A stretch of DNA of 64,000 nucleotides, taken from positions 6,944,001 through 7,008,000 of the forward strand of contig NZ_CP108046.1 of assembly GCF_041435115.1 (NCBI RefSeq). Reading direction: 5' to 3'. The translations under genes were made by a program, and so were the position numbers. The notes below the pieces were generated by a model. It did no database searches and was not told the origin of the DNA. It saw nothing but the letters and a program-made list of their open reading frames with translations. Positions 24,964-33,354 of the stretch are shown piece by piece. Source of the DNA: Streptomyces sp. NBC_00289 (GTDB lineage: Bacteria; Actinomycetota; Actinomycetes; Streptomycetales; Streptomycetaceae). Position 1 is the first letter of the stretch, and the number at the start of each line of letters is the position of its first letter.

Positions 24964-25972
24964 CGGCCTGCGGGGTCTCGCCCAGGTACGGCATCAGTTG
25001 TTCCGCCAGCTCGTCGAGGGACTCGGTGCCGAGGTCGGAGGAACGGGCCAGGTAGATCGCGTTGAGGAGCTGGTCGGTGGCCAGGTCGCCGCCGCCCACC
25101 CGGGACAGGAAGCGGGTGATCAGGGTCTGCGCGTAGGCGTCGGGCTCCTCGTCGAAGTGGGCGCGGACGATGGCGGCGAGGTGGCCGTCCTCGGGCTGCC
25201 GCAGGCGCAGGGTGACACAGCGGCGCAGGAAGGCGGGCGGGAACTCGCGCTCGCCGTTGCTGGTGAGGACGACGAACGGGAAGGCACGGCAGCGGACCCG
25301 GCCGCCGGCCACCGGGACCCGCTCGTCGGCGCCGTCGATCATCACCTCCGCCGTGGGGGTGCGGCGAGCGGTGCGGACCAGCTCCGGGATCTCGTACTGG
25401 CCCTCCTCCAGGACGTTGAGGAGGTCGTTCGGCAGGTCCAGGTCGCTCTTGTCGATCTCGTCGATGAGCAGGGCACGGGGACGGGCGTAGGGCAGGAGGG
25501 CGGTGCCCAGGGGGCCCAGCCGCAGATGGTCCTCGATGCCGGTCTCGGGGGTGCCGTCGGCGGTGCGCGCGGGGCTCTGGCGTGCCGCGTACAGCCGGGA
25601 CAGCGGGTCGTACTGGTAGAGGCCGTCGTGCAGGGTGCTGCGGCTGGTGACGTTCCAGCGCAGCACCGGGCCGAGGCGCAGCTCGCGGGCGACGGCGTAG
25701 ACCAGCGAGGACTTCCCGGTGCCGGGCGGGCCCGTCACCAGCAGCGGGCGGCGCAGGTAGAGCGCCGCGTTGACGAGCTGGACGGTCTGCGGTGTGGCCC
25801 GGTACGTCTCGGCGCGGTGGGTGCGGTCGGGTGAGGTGGCGGCGCCGTCGCCGTCCTGCGGCAGGCCGAGCACCGGGGTGCCCTCGAAGGCACGCCAGGG
25901 CGGAGGCGGGGGCAGCCGGCTGATGCCGTCGTGCGGCTCGCTGGTGCCGGTGTAGACGGGCCACAAGGGCAT
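24953..25972 (-). CDS. MoxR-type AAA+ ATPase
   Basis: A 339-residue AAA+ ATPase with GGAGAG before ATG 25972. After a 60-residue lead, Walker A is LLVTGPPGTGKSSL (about 81-88), Walker B is LLIDEIDKSD (about 168-175), sensor 1 is FVVLTSNGE (about 235-241), and FLRRC carries the arginine finger. The remaining 90 residues form the lid domain. MoxR ATPases act as chaperones for vWA-domain proteins, remodelling them by ATP hydrolysis. Here the vWA-like partner is presumably the N-terminal region of the overlapping downstream SAV_2336-type protein, and the upstream gene encodes the trypsin-VMAP-C protein. This supports a ternary vWA-MoxR-VMAP module. Confidence 0.92.
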   Translation of the reverse strand: MPLWPVYTGTSEPHDGISRLPPPPPWRAFEGTPVLGLPQDGDGAATSPDRTHRAETYRATPQTVQLVNAALYLRRPLLVTGPPGTGKSSLVYAVARELRLGPVLRWNVTSRSTLHDGLYQYDPLSRLYAARQSPARTADGTPETGIEDHLRLGPLGTALLPYARPRALLIDEIDKSDLDLPNDLLNVLEEGQYEIPELVRTARRTPTAEVMIDGADERVPVAGGRVRCRAFPFVVLTSNGEREFPPAFLRRCVTLRLRQPEDGHLAAIVRAHFDEEPDAYAQTLITRFLSRVGGGDLATDQLLNAIYLARSSDLGTESLDELAEQLMPYLGETPQADAF

Positions 25973-26005
25973 GGATCTTCTCTCCGTGGGGGCGGTCGGC
26001 TCGGC

Positions 26006-27670
26006 TCAGGCGACGGGTGAGTGGAGGCTGGCGGCGGGCTCCGGGAAACAGCGCGGGTCGTCCCACAGGAGCTGGAGGTCCTTCGCCCAGTGCCGGTCGG
26101 GTTCGTCGTCGGCCGCCGCGGTCTCCCGCAACGCCATGACGTGGCGCGGTAGTTCGGTGGGCGGGACGCCGGTGAGGGAGCCGGCGAGCTCGTCGAGGAA
26201 CGTGGTGCCGGAGCAGGGGCCGCCGTGCCGGTCGGTGTCGGGGCAGCCGGTGCGCGGCCACAGCAGGACCGGCACCGGGGTGTTGAGGCCGACCTCGAAG
26301 TGCGGCTGGGCGGTGGCGGGCGGGAAGGCGAAACCCGCCAGGTCGGCGTCGTCGTCGCGCAGCCGCTTGCGCAGGCTCGGCGGCCGCTCCGGGACGCCGC
26401 AGTCGACGCGGTGCAGCCGCGCCCCGGGACAGGTGTCCAGCTTCTGCCACTTCTTGGCCAGCTGGTGGCGCAGCCGGCCGCTGCGGTGCCGGGAGCGGTC
26501 CACGACGACGAGCGGATAGGCGCAGCCCAGCGGGGTGGAGTCGTCGACACCGCACTCCCAGTGCGCCACCGGTTCGTTCAGCCAGTCGCGGGGCAGCACG
26601 AACGTGATCAACTCGTCGGCGTCCGGCGCGAGCTGGGTGAACGCCTCGTCGATGCGCTCCTGGACGTACGTCCGTACGGCGCCGCGCGGCAGGCGGTGCG
26701 AGCCGACCCGGCGCCGCTGCCCGTCGCGGTACGCGGACACCTCGACGGTGACCTGGTCGGCACCGGCGCCGCTGTGGTCGAGCTCGACCAGGATCGGGGA
26801 CCAGGAAGCGGCGGCGGGCGGCACCGGCCCCGCGTCCAGCGCCTCCCGGAGCCGGTCGGCGAACCGGGTCACCGCCTCACCCTCCGGAACCTCCCACTGC
26901 ACGTACCCGGCCGCCGCCCCGAGCGAGGCGAAGCCGCCCTCCGGCAGCGGCGGTCCGAAAGGGCCCACGGCGTCGACGTACAGCCGGTTCGGATCGCAGT
27001 CCGCCCCCTCGGCCACCGCCCGGCGCACCAGCGTGTAGAGCCGGCGCACCGCGTCCGGACCGTGGTCGGGCGTGGGGACCAGGGCGCCCAGCTCGGGCCA
27101 GTGGCGGGCCATGACCTGGGTGGGCAGCATCCGGCCGACCCGGCCGTCCCGCGTGCCCGCGATCGTCGTCACCATGCCGACCACCCTGCCGTCCGCGAGG
27201 GCGACCGCCGCGCCGCTGAACCCCGGTGCCAGGGCCTGTCCGTGGGCCGTGGCGGCCTCCAGCTGTCGCCACTCGTCCGAGACCAGCGCGCCGGGCACGG
27301 CCTGGTACCGGGCGAGCATGCCCTCGTCGTAGCCCTGGGGAAAGCCGTACGCGACCAGGGTGGGCGCGGGTTCGCCGAGCTCGGCGCCGGGTGGCGCGAA
27401 CGTGGCCGGTTCCAGGGGGACTTCGTGGTCCAGTTCGAGGACGGCCAGGTCGCCGGGGTCGGCCGCGTCGCCCGACCAGCCGCCGTGCACGGCGACGGTG
27501 GCGGACAGCGGGCCGAGCTCCCGGTGGTTCGGGAACGTCACCGTCACCGCCGACGTGTCGCTCCACCGGACGACGTGGGCGCAGGTGAGGACTCGGTGCG
27601 CGGAGATCAGGAAGCCCGCACCGACCTCGTTCCCGCAGACGATCCGGGCGTGCCAGGCTGCGTCGCTCAT
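26006..27670 (-). CDS. Trypsin-like serine protease fused to a VMAP-C-type domain
   Basis: A 554-residue protein without signal peptide, so cytoplasmic. Residues 1-185 are a trypsin-like domain with a complete triad: His32 in VLTCAHVV, Asp74 in GDLAVLEL and Ser152 in APGFSGAAV. The middle part is poorly conserved to my eye. The last 250 residues match the VMAP-C region of vWA-MoxR-associated proteins: ITFVLPRDWLNEPVAHW, LGCAYPLVVVDRSRH, a Trp/Lys segment KKWQKLD, and near the end LQLLWDDPRCFPEP. In such systems the protease is a candidate effector or self-activating switch. It overlaps the Trypco1 gene by four bases and precedes the MoxR gene by 33. Confidence 0.87.
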   Translation of the reverse strand: MSDAAWHARIVCGNEVGAGFLISAHRVLTCAHVVRWSDTSAVTVTFPNHRELGPLSATVAVHGGWSGDAADPGDLAVLELDHEVPLEPATFAPPGAELGEPAPTLVAYGFPQGYDEGMLARYQAVPGALVSDEWRQLEAATAHGQALAPGFSGAAVALADGRVVGMVTTIAGTRDGRVGRMLPTQVMARHWPELGALVPTPDHGPDAVRRLYTLVRRAVAEGADCDPNRLYVDAVGPFGPPLPEGGFASLGAAAGYVQWEVPEGEAVTRFADRLREALDAGPVPPAAASWSPILVELDHSGAGADQVTVEVSAYRDGQRRRVGSHRLPRGAVRTYVQERIDEAFTQLAPDADELITFVLPRDWLNEPVAHWECGVDDSTPLGCAYPLVVVDRSRHRSGRLRHQLAKKWQKLDTCPGARLHRVDCGVPERPPSLRKRLRDDDADLAGFAFPPATAQPHFEVGLNTPVPVLLWPRTGCPDTDRHGGPCSGTTFLDELAGSLTGVPPTELPRHVMALRETAAADDEPDRHWAKDLQLLWDDPRCFPEPAASLHSPVA

Positions 27671-28017
27671 GACGGGCCGGCGGCCTCCGGCTCCGCCGTG
27701 GCGCGTCCCGGTGACCAGCTGAGCTTCACCACCAGATGGCCTTCCGCCGAACCTTTCGCGATGACCGCCCCGGCCTCCGCGCTCAGCTTCACGCCGAACT
27801 CCAGCTCCACGGAGTCCGGCTGGAGCGCGCCGTCCCGGAAGACGCGCAGCGCCGACTCGGCCGCCGCCCGGACGCCGTCCAGCGCACCCTCGAAGGTGCG
27901 CGTCGCCTGGAGGGGCGCGTCGCCGCGCGACACCATGCGGGCGCCGGGCTCCTCGTCGACGCCCTCCACGACGACCAGCGCGCCGTCCTCCGTCTTGAAC
28001 TGCGTTAACCCGTCCAT
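27667..28017 (-). CDS. Trypco1 (CU044_2847) family protein
   Basis: A 116-residue protein. ATG 28017 is chosen because GGGGGAG lies upstream and homologous sequence begins there. The signature is a single beta-rich domain, opening with GALVVVEGVDE and ending VELEFGVKLSAEAGAVIAKG followed by HLVVKLSW, which I recognise as the trypsin-co-occurring domain 1 found beside trypsin-like genes. It ends with a Pro/Ala/Glu tail. The four-base ATGA overlap with the protease gene fits a protein that binds or restrains the protease. It is the first gene of the cassette; a TAACAAT element near 28075 may be its -10 box. Confidence 0.83.
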   Translation of the reverse strand: MDGLTQFKTEDGALVVVEGVDEEPGARMVSRGDAPLQATRTFEGALDGVRAAAESALRVFRDGALQPDSVELEFGVKLSAEAGAVIAKGSAEGHLVVKLSWSPGRATAEPEAAGPS

Positions 28018-28201
28018 GAACCGGTTGCTCCCCCGTGCGGTTGACCAGTGCCGGGTGACTCCGGCGACCTCCATTGTTACGGACGGTGCTGGGTGGTGTC
28101 CCGGGTTCGCGCCCGCGGACCGTCCTGGGCCCGCGTGCCCGGGCCTCTCGGCCGGGCGGAAACCGGCCACCCCGCGTGGCGCTCGCGCACCCGGGTCCGT
28201 C

Positions 28202-29569
28202 TCACCCCACGTCACCGGTCATGACGCCCCGGATCACGCCCAGTTCCACCAGGTCCTGCGGACGGATGTGCAGGTGGTCCGCGGTCGCCTCCACCTCGTT
28301 GGGCGGCCGCTTGAGGATCGCGGCCGCCAGCTCGGGGGCGATGACGGAGAAGTAACTGTCGGATGTGGCCCAGGTGTTGCCCGGCGCCGCGAGGGCGAGG
28401 GCGCCGCCCGAGCCGCCCTCGCCGATCACCAGGGTGGTGACCGGTGTGCGTGCCGCCGCCACCGCGCCGAACAGGTCCGCGATCGCGGCGCCCGCACCCT
28501 GCCGCTCGGCCTCCGCGTCGTTGGCCGCGCCCGGGGTGTCCACCAGGGTCAGCACCGGGATGCCGAGCCGGTCCGCGAGGCGGATCAGCCGGGCGGCGGT
28601 GCGGTAGCCGGCGGGCCGGGTGGCGGACCCCGTCTGGGCGGCGTACGCGACGGTCCGCCCCTCGTGCTCGCCGAAACCGCAGAGCATCCCGGCGTCGGTG
28701 CCGCCGCACCGGTCGCCGTCGATCGCCTCCCGGTGGGTGAAGTAGGCGTCCAGGTACCGCTCGGCCCGCGGCCGCATGGAGGAGCGGGCACGCTGGACGG
28801 CCTCCCATCCGGTGGCGGGGAGGCCGGTGCCCGCGGTCGCTTCGCTCACCCCGGCGCCGAGTGCGGCCGGGGGCGGGGCCGGGGTGCGGGAGGGGGACGC
28901 CAGCAGCCGTAGCCAACGCCCCAGCGTCTTCCGGAGGTTCTCCGGCCGTACGACGGCGTCGGCCGCCCCCGCCGCCACCTGCGCCTCCGCCGTGTACGCG
29001 GCCGGGTCCGCGTCCGGCGGCCGGACCCGGGAACCCGCGAAGCCGACCTGGGCGCCGGGCAGGGCGAGGACGACGTCGGCGCCCGCGCCGAGTGTGGCCC
29101 AGCCGCCGCCCGTCGTCGGGTCGCGCAGCACCGCGAGCTGCGGGAGACCGGCCTCCCGGGTGAGGACGGACTGCCGTGCCACCCGCTGGAGCTGGGTGAG
29201 GGCCAGCATGCCCTCCTGCATCCGGCTGCCGCCGGTGGCGACCAACGGGACGACGGGCAGGCGGTGTTCACGGGCGTGGGTGTACGCCGCCTCCAGTCGG
29301 TCGCCGGTGCGTTCGCCGAGGGAGCCGCCCAGGAAGCCGAACTCGAAGGCGATCAGTACGGCCCGGGTGCCCCCGACGTCCGCCGTGCCGCAGACGACGG
29401 ACTCCGTCTCGCCGGTGCGCCCGGCCGCGCGGGTGCGGGAGGCGTCGTAGCCCGGCCAGGAGAGCGGGCCGTCGGGCCCGGAGTCCCGTGCGGGGTACGG
29501 GAGTTCGGCGAAGGTCGAGTCGTCGGTGACGAGGGCGAGGATCTCGCGGGCGGAGTGGCGGTCAGTCAT
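28202..29569 (-). CDS. Fused acetyl-CoA carboxylase-type carboxyltransferase (beta-alpha)
   Basis: A 455-residue protein with both carboxyltransferase halves in one chain. The beta-like half (about 60-215) has FEFGFLGGSLGERTG and the acyl-CoA cradle ATGGSRMQEGMLAL; the alpha-like half (about 265-450) has AYAAQTGSATRPAGYRTAARLIRLADRL, then VDTPGAANDAEAERQG and VIGEGGSGGALALAA. The zinc ribbon of AccD is missing. It should transfer carboxyl groups from biotin to acetyl-CoA or a related acyl-CoA, provided that a biotinylated subunit is encoded elsewhere. The gene overlaps matB by eight bases, so both are in one operon that can produce malonyl-CoA by two routes. Confidence 0.88.
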   Translation of the reverse strand: MTDRHSAREILALVTDDSTFAELPYPARDSGPDGPLSWPGYDASRTRAAGRTGETESVVCGTADVGGTRAVLIAFEFGFLGGSLGERTGDRLEAAYTHAREHRLPVVPLVATGGSRMQEGMLALTQLQRVARQSVLTREAGLPQLAVLRDPTTGGGWATLGAGADVVLALPGAQVGFAGSRVRPPDADPAAYTAEAQVAAGAADAVVRPENLRKTLGRWLRLLASPSRTPAPPPAALGAGVSEATAGTGLPATGWEAVQRARSSMRPRAERYLDAYFTHREAIDGDRCGGTDAGMLCGFGEHEGRTVAYAAQTGSATRPAGYRTAARLIRLADRLGIPVLTLVDTPGAANDAEAERQGAGAAIADLFGAVAAARTPVTTLVIGEGGSGGALALAAPGNTWATSDSYFSVIAPELAAAILKRPPNEVEATADHLHIRPQDLVELGVIRGVMTGDVG

Positions 29570-31046
29570 GGCTCAGCGCCCGCTTCACGATCTTGCCCAT
29601 GTCGTTGCGGGGGAGGGCGTCGAGATGGTGGACGACCCGGGGCCGCTTGTGCGGGGCGAGACGGCCGGCCACATGGTCAGCCAACTCCGCGGCCGACGGC
29701 GGTTTCTCCGGGTCCTCCGGGACGATCCAGGCGACGATCCGCTCACCCAGGTCGGCGTCCGGCTCACCGGTGACGGCGGCCTCCCGCACCCCCGGATGCT
29801 CCAGGAGCGCGTTCTCGATCTCACCTGCCCCGATCTTGTAACCCCCGCTCTTGATCAGGTCGGTGGCCTTGCGGCCGACGATCCGGACGTATCCGTCGGG
29901 ATCGCGCACCGCCATGTCCCCGGTGCGGAACCAGCCGTCGGCGGTGAAGGCGGCCGTCGTCGCGTCGGGCCGGTTGAGGTACCCGGTGAACAGGTTGGGC
30001 CCGCGCACCTGGATCTCGCCCACCGTCTCGCCGTCGTACGACGTGATCGGCGCCCCGTCCTCCTCCACCAGCCGCAGCTCCACGCCGGGCAGCGGCACGC
30101 CCACGGTGCCGGCACGGGGCTCCCCGTCGGCGCGGACGCTGGTGTTCATGAGGGTCTCCGTCATGCCGTACCGCTCGATCACCCGCCGTCCGGTCGCCGC
30201 CGTGATGCGTTCGTGGTCGTGCACCGGCAGGGCGGCCGACCCGGAGACGAGCAGGCGCGCGCGGCCCAGCGCGGCCGCCAACTCCGGCTCCGAGGACAGG
30301 GCTTGGGCGATCCGGTGGTACATCGTCGGCACCCCGAACAGCATGGTCGCGCCCGCGTTCAGCTCGCGCGCCACGCCCTCGGTGTCGAACCGGCCCAGAT
30401 GACGTACCGAACCGCCGCGCCGCAGCGGGCCGAGGACGCCCAGCACCAGGCCGTGCACATGGAACAGCGGCAGCCCGTGCACGAGCACGTCGTCGCCGGT
30501 CCACTGCCAGGCGTCGGCGAGCGCGTCCAGGGTGGCGGCGACCGCCCGCCGGGGCAGGACGGCGCCCTTGGGCGGCCCGGTGGTGCCGGAGGTGTAGACG
30601 ACCAGCGCGGGGTCCAGGTCGCCGGCGGTCCGGTCGTCGGGGATGGTACCGGTGGCCCGCACGTCCACGTCGACCCGTGCGAAGTCCCGCACAGCAGGCG
30701 GGAGTTCGTCGCCGGGGGCCGCCAGCACCGCCGTCGGTGCACTGTCGGACAGAATGTGCCCGAGCTCCTTCTCGCCCGACTTCGGGTTCAACGGCACGGC
30801 GGCCACCCCGGCGAGCAGCGCGCCGACGACCCCGACGGCCGTCTCCAGCGAGGGCGTCGCCCAGACGGCGACCCTCACCCGCTCCCGACTTCGCTCCTGC
30901 GGGGGGACCCCCGCGGCCCCGCGGACCCGGTCACCGACGGCCCCGGCCGCCGCCGCGAGCTGCGCGTAGGTCAGCGACCGATCGCCGAACCGCAGGGCCA
31001 CCAGGTCACCCGGATCGCTGGTCAGGGCCGGAAAAAGGGAGGTCAC
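29562..31046 (-). CDS. matB: Malonyl-CoA synthetase (MatB-type acyl-CoA synthetase)
   Basis: A 494-residue ANL-superfamily ligase. GTG 31046 is chosen over the longer frame (to 31124) because GAGGAG precedes it and the family sequence begins there. The AMP-binding P-loop is VVYTSGTTGPPKG, A5 is VIERYGMTETLM, and A7/A8 are GWFRTGDMAV and YVRIVGRKATDLIKSGGYKIGAGEIE; the adenylation Lys is in the final NDMGKIVKR. MatB enzymes ligate CoA to malonate or methylmalonate, supplying extender units for fatty-acid and polyketide synthesis. S. coelicolor MatB is SCO2444 as I recall. The downstream carboxyltransferase overlaps it. Confidence 0.9.
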   Translation of the reverse strand: MTSLFPALTSDPGDLVALRFGDRSLTYAQLAAAAGAVGDRVRGAAGVPPQERSRERVRVAVWATPSLETAVGVVGALLAGVAAVPLNPKSGEKELGHILSDSAPTAVLAAPGDELPPAVRDFARVDVDVRATGTIPDDRTAGDLDPALVVYTSGTTGPPKGAVLPRRAVAATLDALADAWQWTGDDVLVHGLPLFHVHGLVLGVLGPLRRGGSVRHLGRFDTEGVARELNAGATMLFGVPTMYHRIAQALSSEPELAAALGRARLLVSGSAALPVHDHERITAATGRRVIERYGMTETLMNTSVRADGEPRAGTVGVPLPGVELRLVEEDGAPITSYDGETVGEIQVRGPNLFTGYLNRPDATTAAFTADGWFRTGDMAVRDPDGYVRIVGRKATDLIKSGGYKIGAGEIENALLEHPGVREAAVTGEPDADLGERIVAWIVPEDPEKPPSAAELADHVAGRLAPHKRPRVVHHLDALPRNDMGKIVKRALSHD

Positions 31047-31073
31047 GCGGCGCACTCCTCGAGGTCGGAACCT

Positions 31074-31091
31074 GGAACAACACACCGTTCC
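31074..31091. promoter_or_regulatory. Inverted repeat upstream of matB
   Basis: GGAAC at 31074-31078 and GTTCC at 31087-31091, 8 bases apart, lie 28-45 bases before the matB start. A weak promoter (TTGGAC, 16 bases, TAGGAA, on the minus strand) overlaps. This could be an operator, but no regulator was linked to it. Confidence 0.35.
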
Positions 31092-31190
31092 TACACCAGC
31101 GCGCGCGTTGTCCAACGCCGTCACGACTTGATCCTCGTCACGTCACGCTCAGGTCCGGCCCCGACGGGGGGTGCCGGTTTCTCGGCCGTC

Positions 31191-31233
31191 CCCCTGCGGA
31201 ACGGCCGCGCACCACCCGTCCGCTCCGCAGGGG
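31191..31233 (-). terminator. Stem-loop after the MerR-PP2C gene
   Basis: CCCCTGCGGA at 31191-31200 and TCCGCAGGGG at 31224-31233 are perfect 10-base complements with a 23-base loop, 11 bases past the MerR-PP2C stop and before matB. It probably separates the two transcripts. Confidence 0.6.
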
Positions 31234-31243
31234 TCAGGTCGGG

Positions 31244-32308
31244 TCAGGCCGCCGTCTCCACCACGTCGGCCACCACGCAGGTGACGTTGTCCGGGCCGCC
31301 GGCCTCGTTCGCCGTGTCGGTCAGGGTGCGGGCCGCGTCGTCCGGTGCCGGGACGTCCGACAGGAGTTGCCGGATGCGGTCGTCGGGGACGACGTTCGAC
31401 AGGCCGTCCGAGCACAGGAGGTAGCGGTCGCCGGGGCGGGCGTCGTGCAGGCGGAGGTCCGGAGGCGCCGAGGTGCCGTCGCCGGTCAGCGCCTTGAGGA
31501 GCAGGGCCGGCCGGGGGTGGGTCGCGGCCTCCGCCGCCGTCAGCCGGCCCTCGTCGATCATCGACTGGAGCACGGTGTGGTCGTGGGTGATCCGGAACAG
31601 CCCGCCCTCGCGCAGCAGATACGCGCGCGAGTCGCCGATGTGGACCAGCGCGAGCCCGGAGCCCGTCCACAGCAGGGCGGTCAGTGTGGTGCCCGCCTCG
31701 GTCTCACCCCGGGCCGCGTCCCGTACCGCCTCGGTCGCGCCCCGCACCGCGTCCTGGAGGACGTTGAGGACGTCCCCGGCCGGGAGTTCCCGTGTGTCCA
31801 GGAACCTCAGCGCCTCCACGGCGGCGCTGCTCGCGGGCCCGCCCGCGGGACCGTATCCGTCGGCGACGGCGAGCAGTCGCCCGCCCGCGTACGCCGTGTC
31901 CTGGTTGGCGGGGCGGACCCGGCCCCGGTCCGAGTGGGCGGAGTAGCGCAGTTCCAGCATGCTGGTGTCCTTCCTCGGTGCTGCCATCAGTTCATGGACG
32001 AGGAACGCGGCGAGATCCCGCCGGGCCGCCGTCTCCGCCTCGACCCGCGCCCAGTAGGCGCGGACCTCCCGGGCGGCGGCGGCCGGTTCGAGGGCGCAGA
32101 CGTCACGGATGCGGGCCAGCGGCATCCCGAGCCGCCGCAGCCACGCCACCAGACGGGCCCGCTCCAGTTGCTCGACCGTGTAGTACCGGTATCCGGTGTC
32201 CGGGTCGACCCGCGTGGGCGGCAGCAGCTCCAGCTCGTCGTACAGCCGCAGCGCCTTGGGTGACAGCCGGGACGCTCTCGCGAAGGCGCCGATCGTCAGC
32301 CACTCCAT
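31244..32308 (-). CDS. MerR-family DNA-binding domain fused to a PP2C Ser/Thr phosphatase
   Basis: A 354-residue fusion. ATG 32308 with GGAG is the start. Residues 1-110 are a MerR-type winged helix: LTIGAFARASRLSPKALRLYDELELLPP and GYRYYTVEQLERARLVAWL, with a short coiled dimerisation helix. Residues 118-352 are a PP2C phosphatase with metal-site motifs SDRGRVRPANQD, VADGYGPAGG, HIGDSRAYLL, LLCSDGLSNVV and GGPDNVTCVVAD. The DGMGG motif is DGYGP, but the four metal-binding Asp positions are present, so it may be active. The upstream promoter has the 19-base spacer typical of MerR targets, so the protein probably regulates itself and couples phosphatase state to transcription. Confidence 0.92.
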   Translation of the reverse strand: MEWLTIGAFARASRLSPKALRLYDELELLPPTRVDPDTGYRYYTVEQLERARLVAWLRRLGMPLARIRDVCALEPAAAAREVRAYWARVEAETAARRDLAAFLVHELMAAPRKDTSMLELRYSAHSDRGRVRPANQDTAYAGGRLLAVADGYGPAGGPASSAAVEALRFLDTRELPAGDVLNVLQDAVRGATEAVRDAARGETEAGTTLTALLWTGSGLALVHIGDSRAYLLREGGLFRITHDHTVLQSMIDEGRLTAAEAATHPRPALLLKALTGDGTSAPPDLRLHDARPGDRYLLCSDGLSNVVPDDRIRQLLSDVPAPDDAARTLTDTANEAGGPDNVTCVVADVVETAA

Positions 32309-32365
32309 GTGCACTCCGTCCTGTTCCGTGTTGGCCGTTCCCGGCGCCGCGGTTCCTCGCCACCG

Positions 32366-32396
32366 ATGCTGGGGCTTCACCGAAGGGGAAGGTCAA
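32366..32396 (-). promoter_or_regulatory. MerR-type promoter with 19-bp spacer and dyad
   Basis: On the minus strand, TTGACC (32396-32391) and CAGCAT (32371-32366) are separated by 19 bases, two more than normal. The spacer carries a dyad, CTTC...GAAG, where MerR-family activators bind and twist DNA. It stands 58 bases upstream of the MerR-PP2C start. Autoregulation is the natural inference. Confidence 0.7.
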
Positions 32397-32475
32397 ACGG
32401 GTTGTCGTGGTTGCGGGGGCGGCGGTTAGCCTGCCGGGACACCCGGCCGTACGACCGACCCCGAATGGAGCCCCC

Positions 32476-33354
32476 GTGCCCCGAGTCGCCCTTGTCACCT
32501 ACGACCCCCGCCCGGAGCCCAGCAGGGACGCGGACCTCCCCGTGCTGCTGCGGGCCCTGCGGGAGGCAGGGGCCGAGGCGGACGCGGTGTGCTGGGACGA
32601 CGCCGACGCGGACTGGGCCGCCTACGACCTCGCCGTCATCCGCTCCACCTGGGACTACAGCTGGCGGGCGGCCGAGTTCGCGGCGTGGGCGGAGCGGTGC
32701 GGCAAGGCGACGCGGCTCGCGAACCCCGCCGGAGTGGTGCGCTGGAACACCGACAAGCGGTACGTCGGTGACCTCGCGGCGGCCGGGGTGCCCGTGGTCC
32801 CGACCCGCTACCTCGCCCCCGGCGACCCGGCCGACCTGCCGGACGACCACGAGTACGTCGTCAAGCCCACCTCCGGGGCGGGCGCCCGGTACGCCGCCCG
32901 CTACACGCCCGGGCAGCACGAGACGGCCGTACGGCACCTCGCGCGGATGCACGCGGAGGGGCTGACGGCGATGATCCAGCCGTACATGCGGAGCATCGAC
33001 ACCGGCGGCGAGCGGGCCCTGCAGTTCTTCGGCGGCCGGCTCCTGCACGCCAGCCGCAAACGGGCCGTCCTGTCCCCCGGCACGGCCTTCGACGCGGACA
33101 AGGTCGCCCACCCCGGCCTGGAGCGCTGGACCCCGGCCCCGGCCGAACTGGCCGTGGCGCGGGACGCCCTGGCCGCCGTACCGGACGCACCGGAGCTGCT
33201 GTACGCCCGCGTCGACCTCGTGGACGGGGAGGACGGCGCCCCGCGGGTGATGGAACTGGAGCTGGTCGAGCCGAACCTCTTCCTGTTCCTGCACCCGGAC
33301 TCGGTGCCGGCGGTCGTCACCGCGATTCTGACGGCGGCTGCCCAGGGTCGGTGA
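32476..33354 (+). CDS. ATP-grasp domain protein
   Basis: A 292-residue ATP-grasp protein. GTG 32476 has GGAG five bases upstream; longer starts extend into the divergent gene. It opens with VALVTYDPRPEPSRDADLPVLLRAL, then AVIRSTWDYSWR, ANPAGVVRWNTDKRYVGDLAAAGV, the lysine-bearing YVVKPTSGAGARYAARY and the metal-binding end RVMELELVEPNLFLFL, where the last Glu-x-Asn coordinates magnesium. This arrangement matches the DcsG/RimK-like subgroup, which ligates an amine to a carboxylate with ATP; D-cycloserine biosynthesis DcsG is one member. The substrate is unknown. It is divergent from the MerR-PP2C gene and overlaps the convergent gene after it by 38 bases. Confidence 0.85.
   Translation: MPRVALVTYDPRPEPSRDADLPVLLRALREAGAEADAVCWDDADADWAAYDLAVIRSTWDYSWRAAEFAAWAERCGKATRLANPAGVVRWNTDKRYVGDLAAAGVPVVPTRYLAPGDPADLPDDHEYVVKPTSGAGARYAARYTPGQHETAVRHLARMHAEGLTAMIQPYMRSIDTGGERALQFFGGRLLHASRKRAVLSPGTAFDADKVAHPGLERWTPAPAELAVARDALAAVPDAPELLYARVDLVDGEDGAPRVMELELVEPNLFLFLHPDSVPAVVTAILTAAAQGR

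Noticed and set aside
26225..28912. Plus-strand frame of 895 codons across the protease and Trypco1 genes
   Set aside because: Crosses several confident minus-strand genes and has no recognisable domain.
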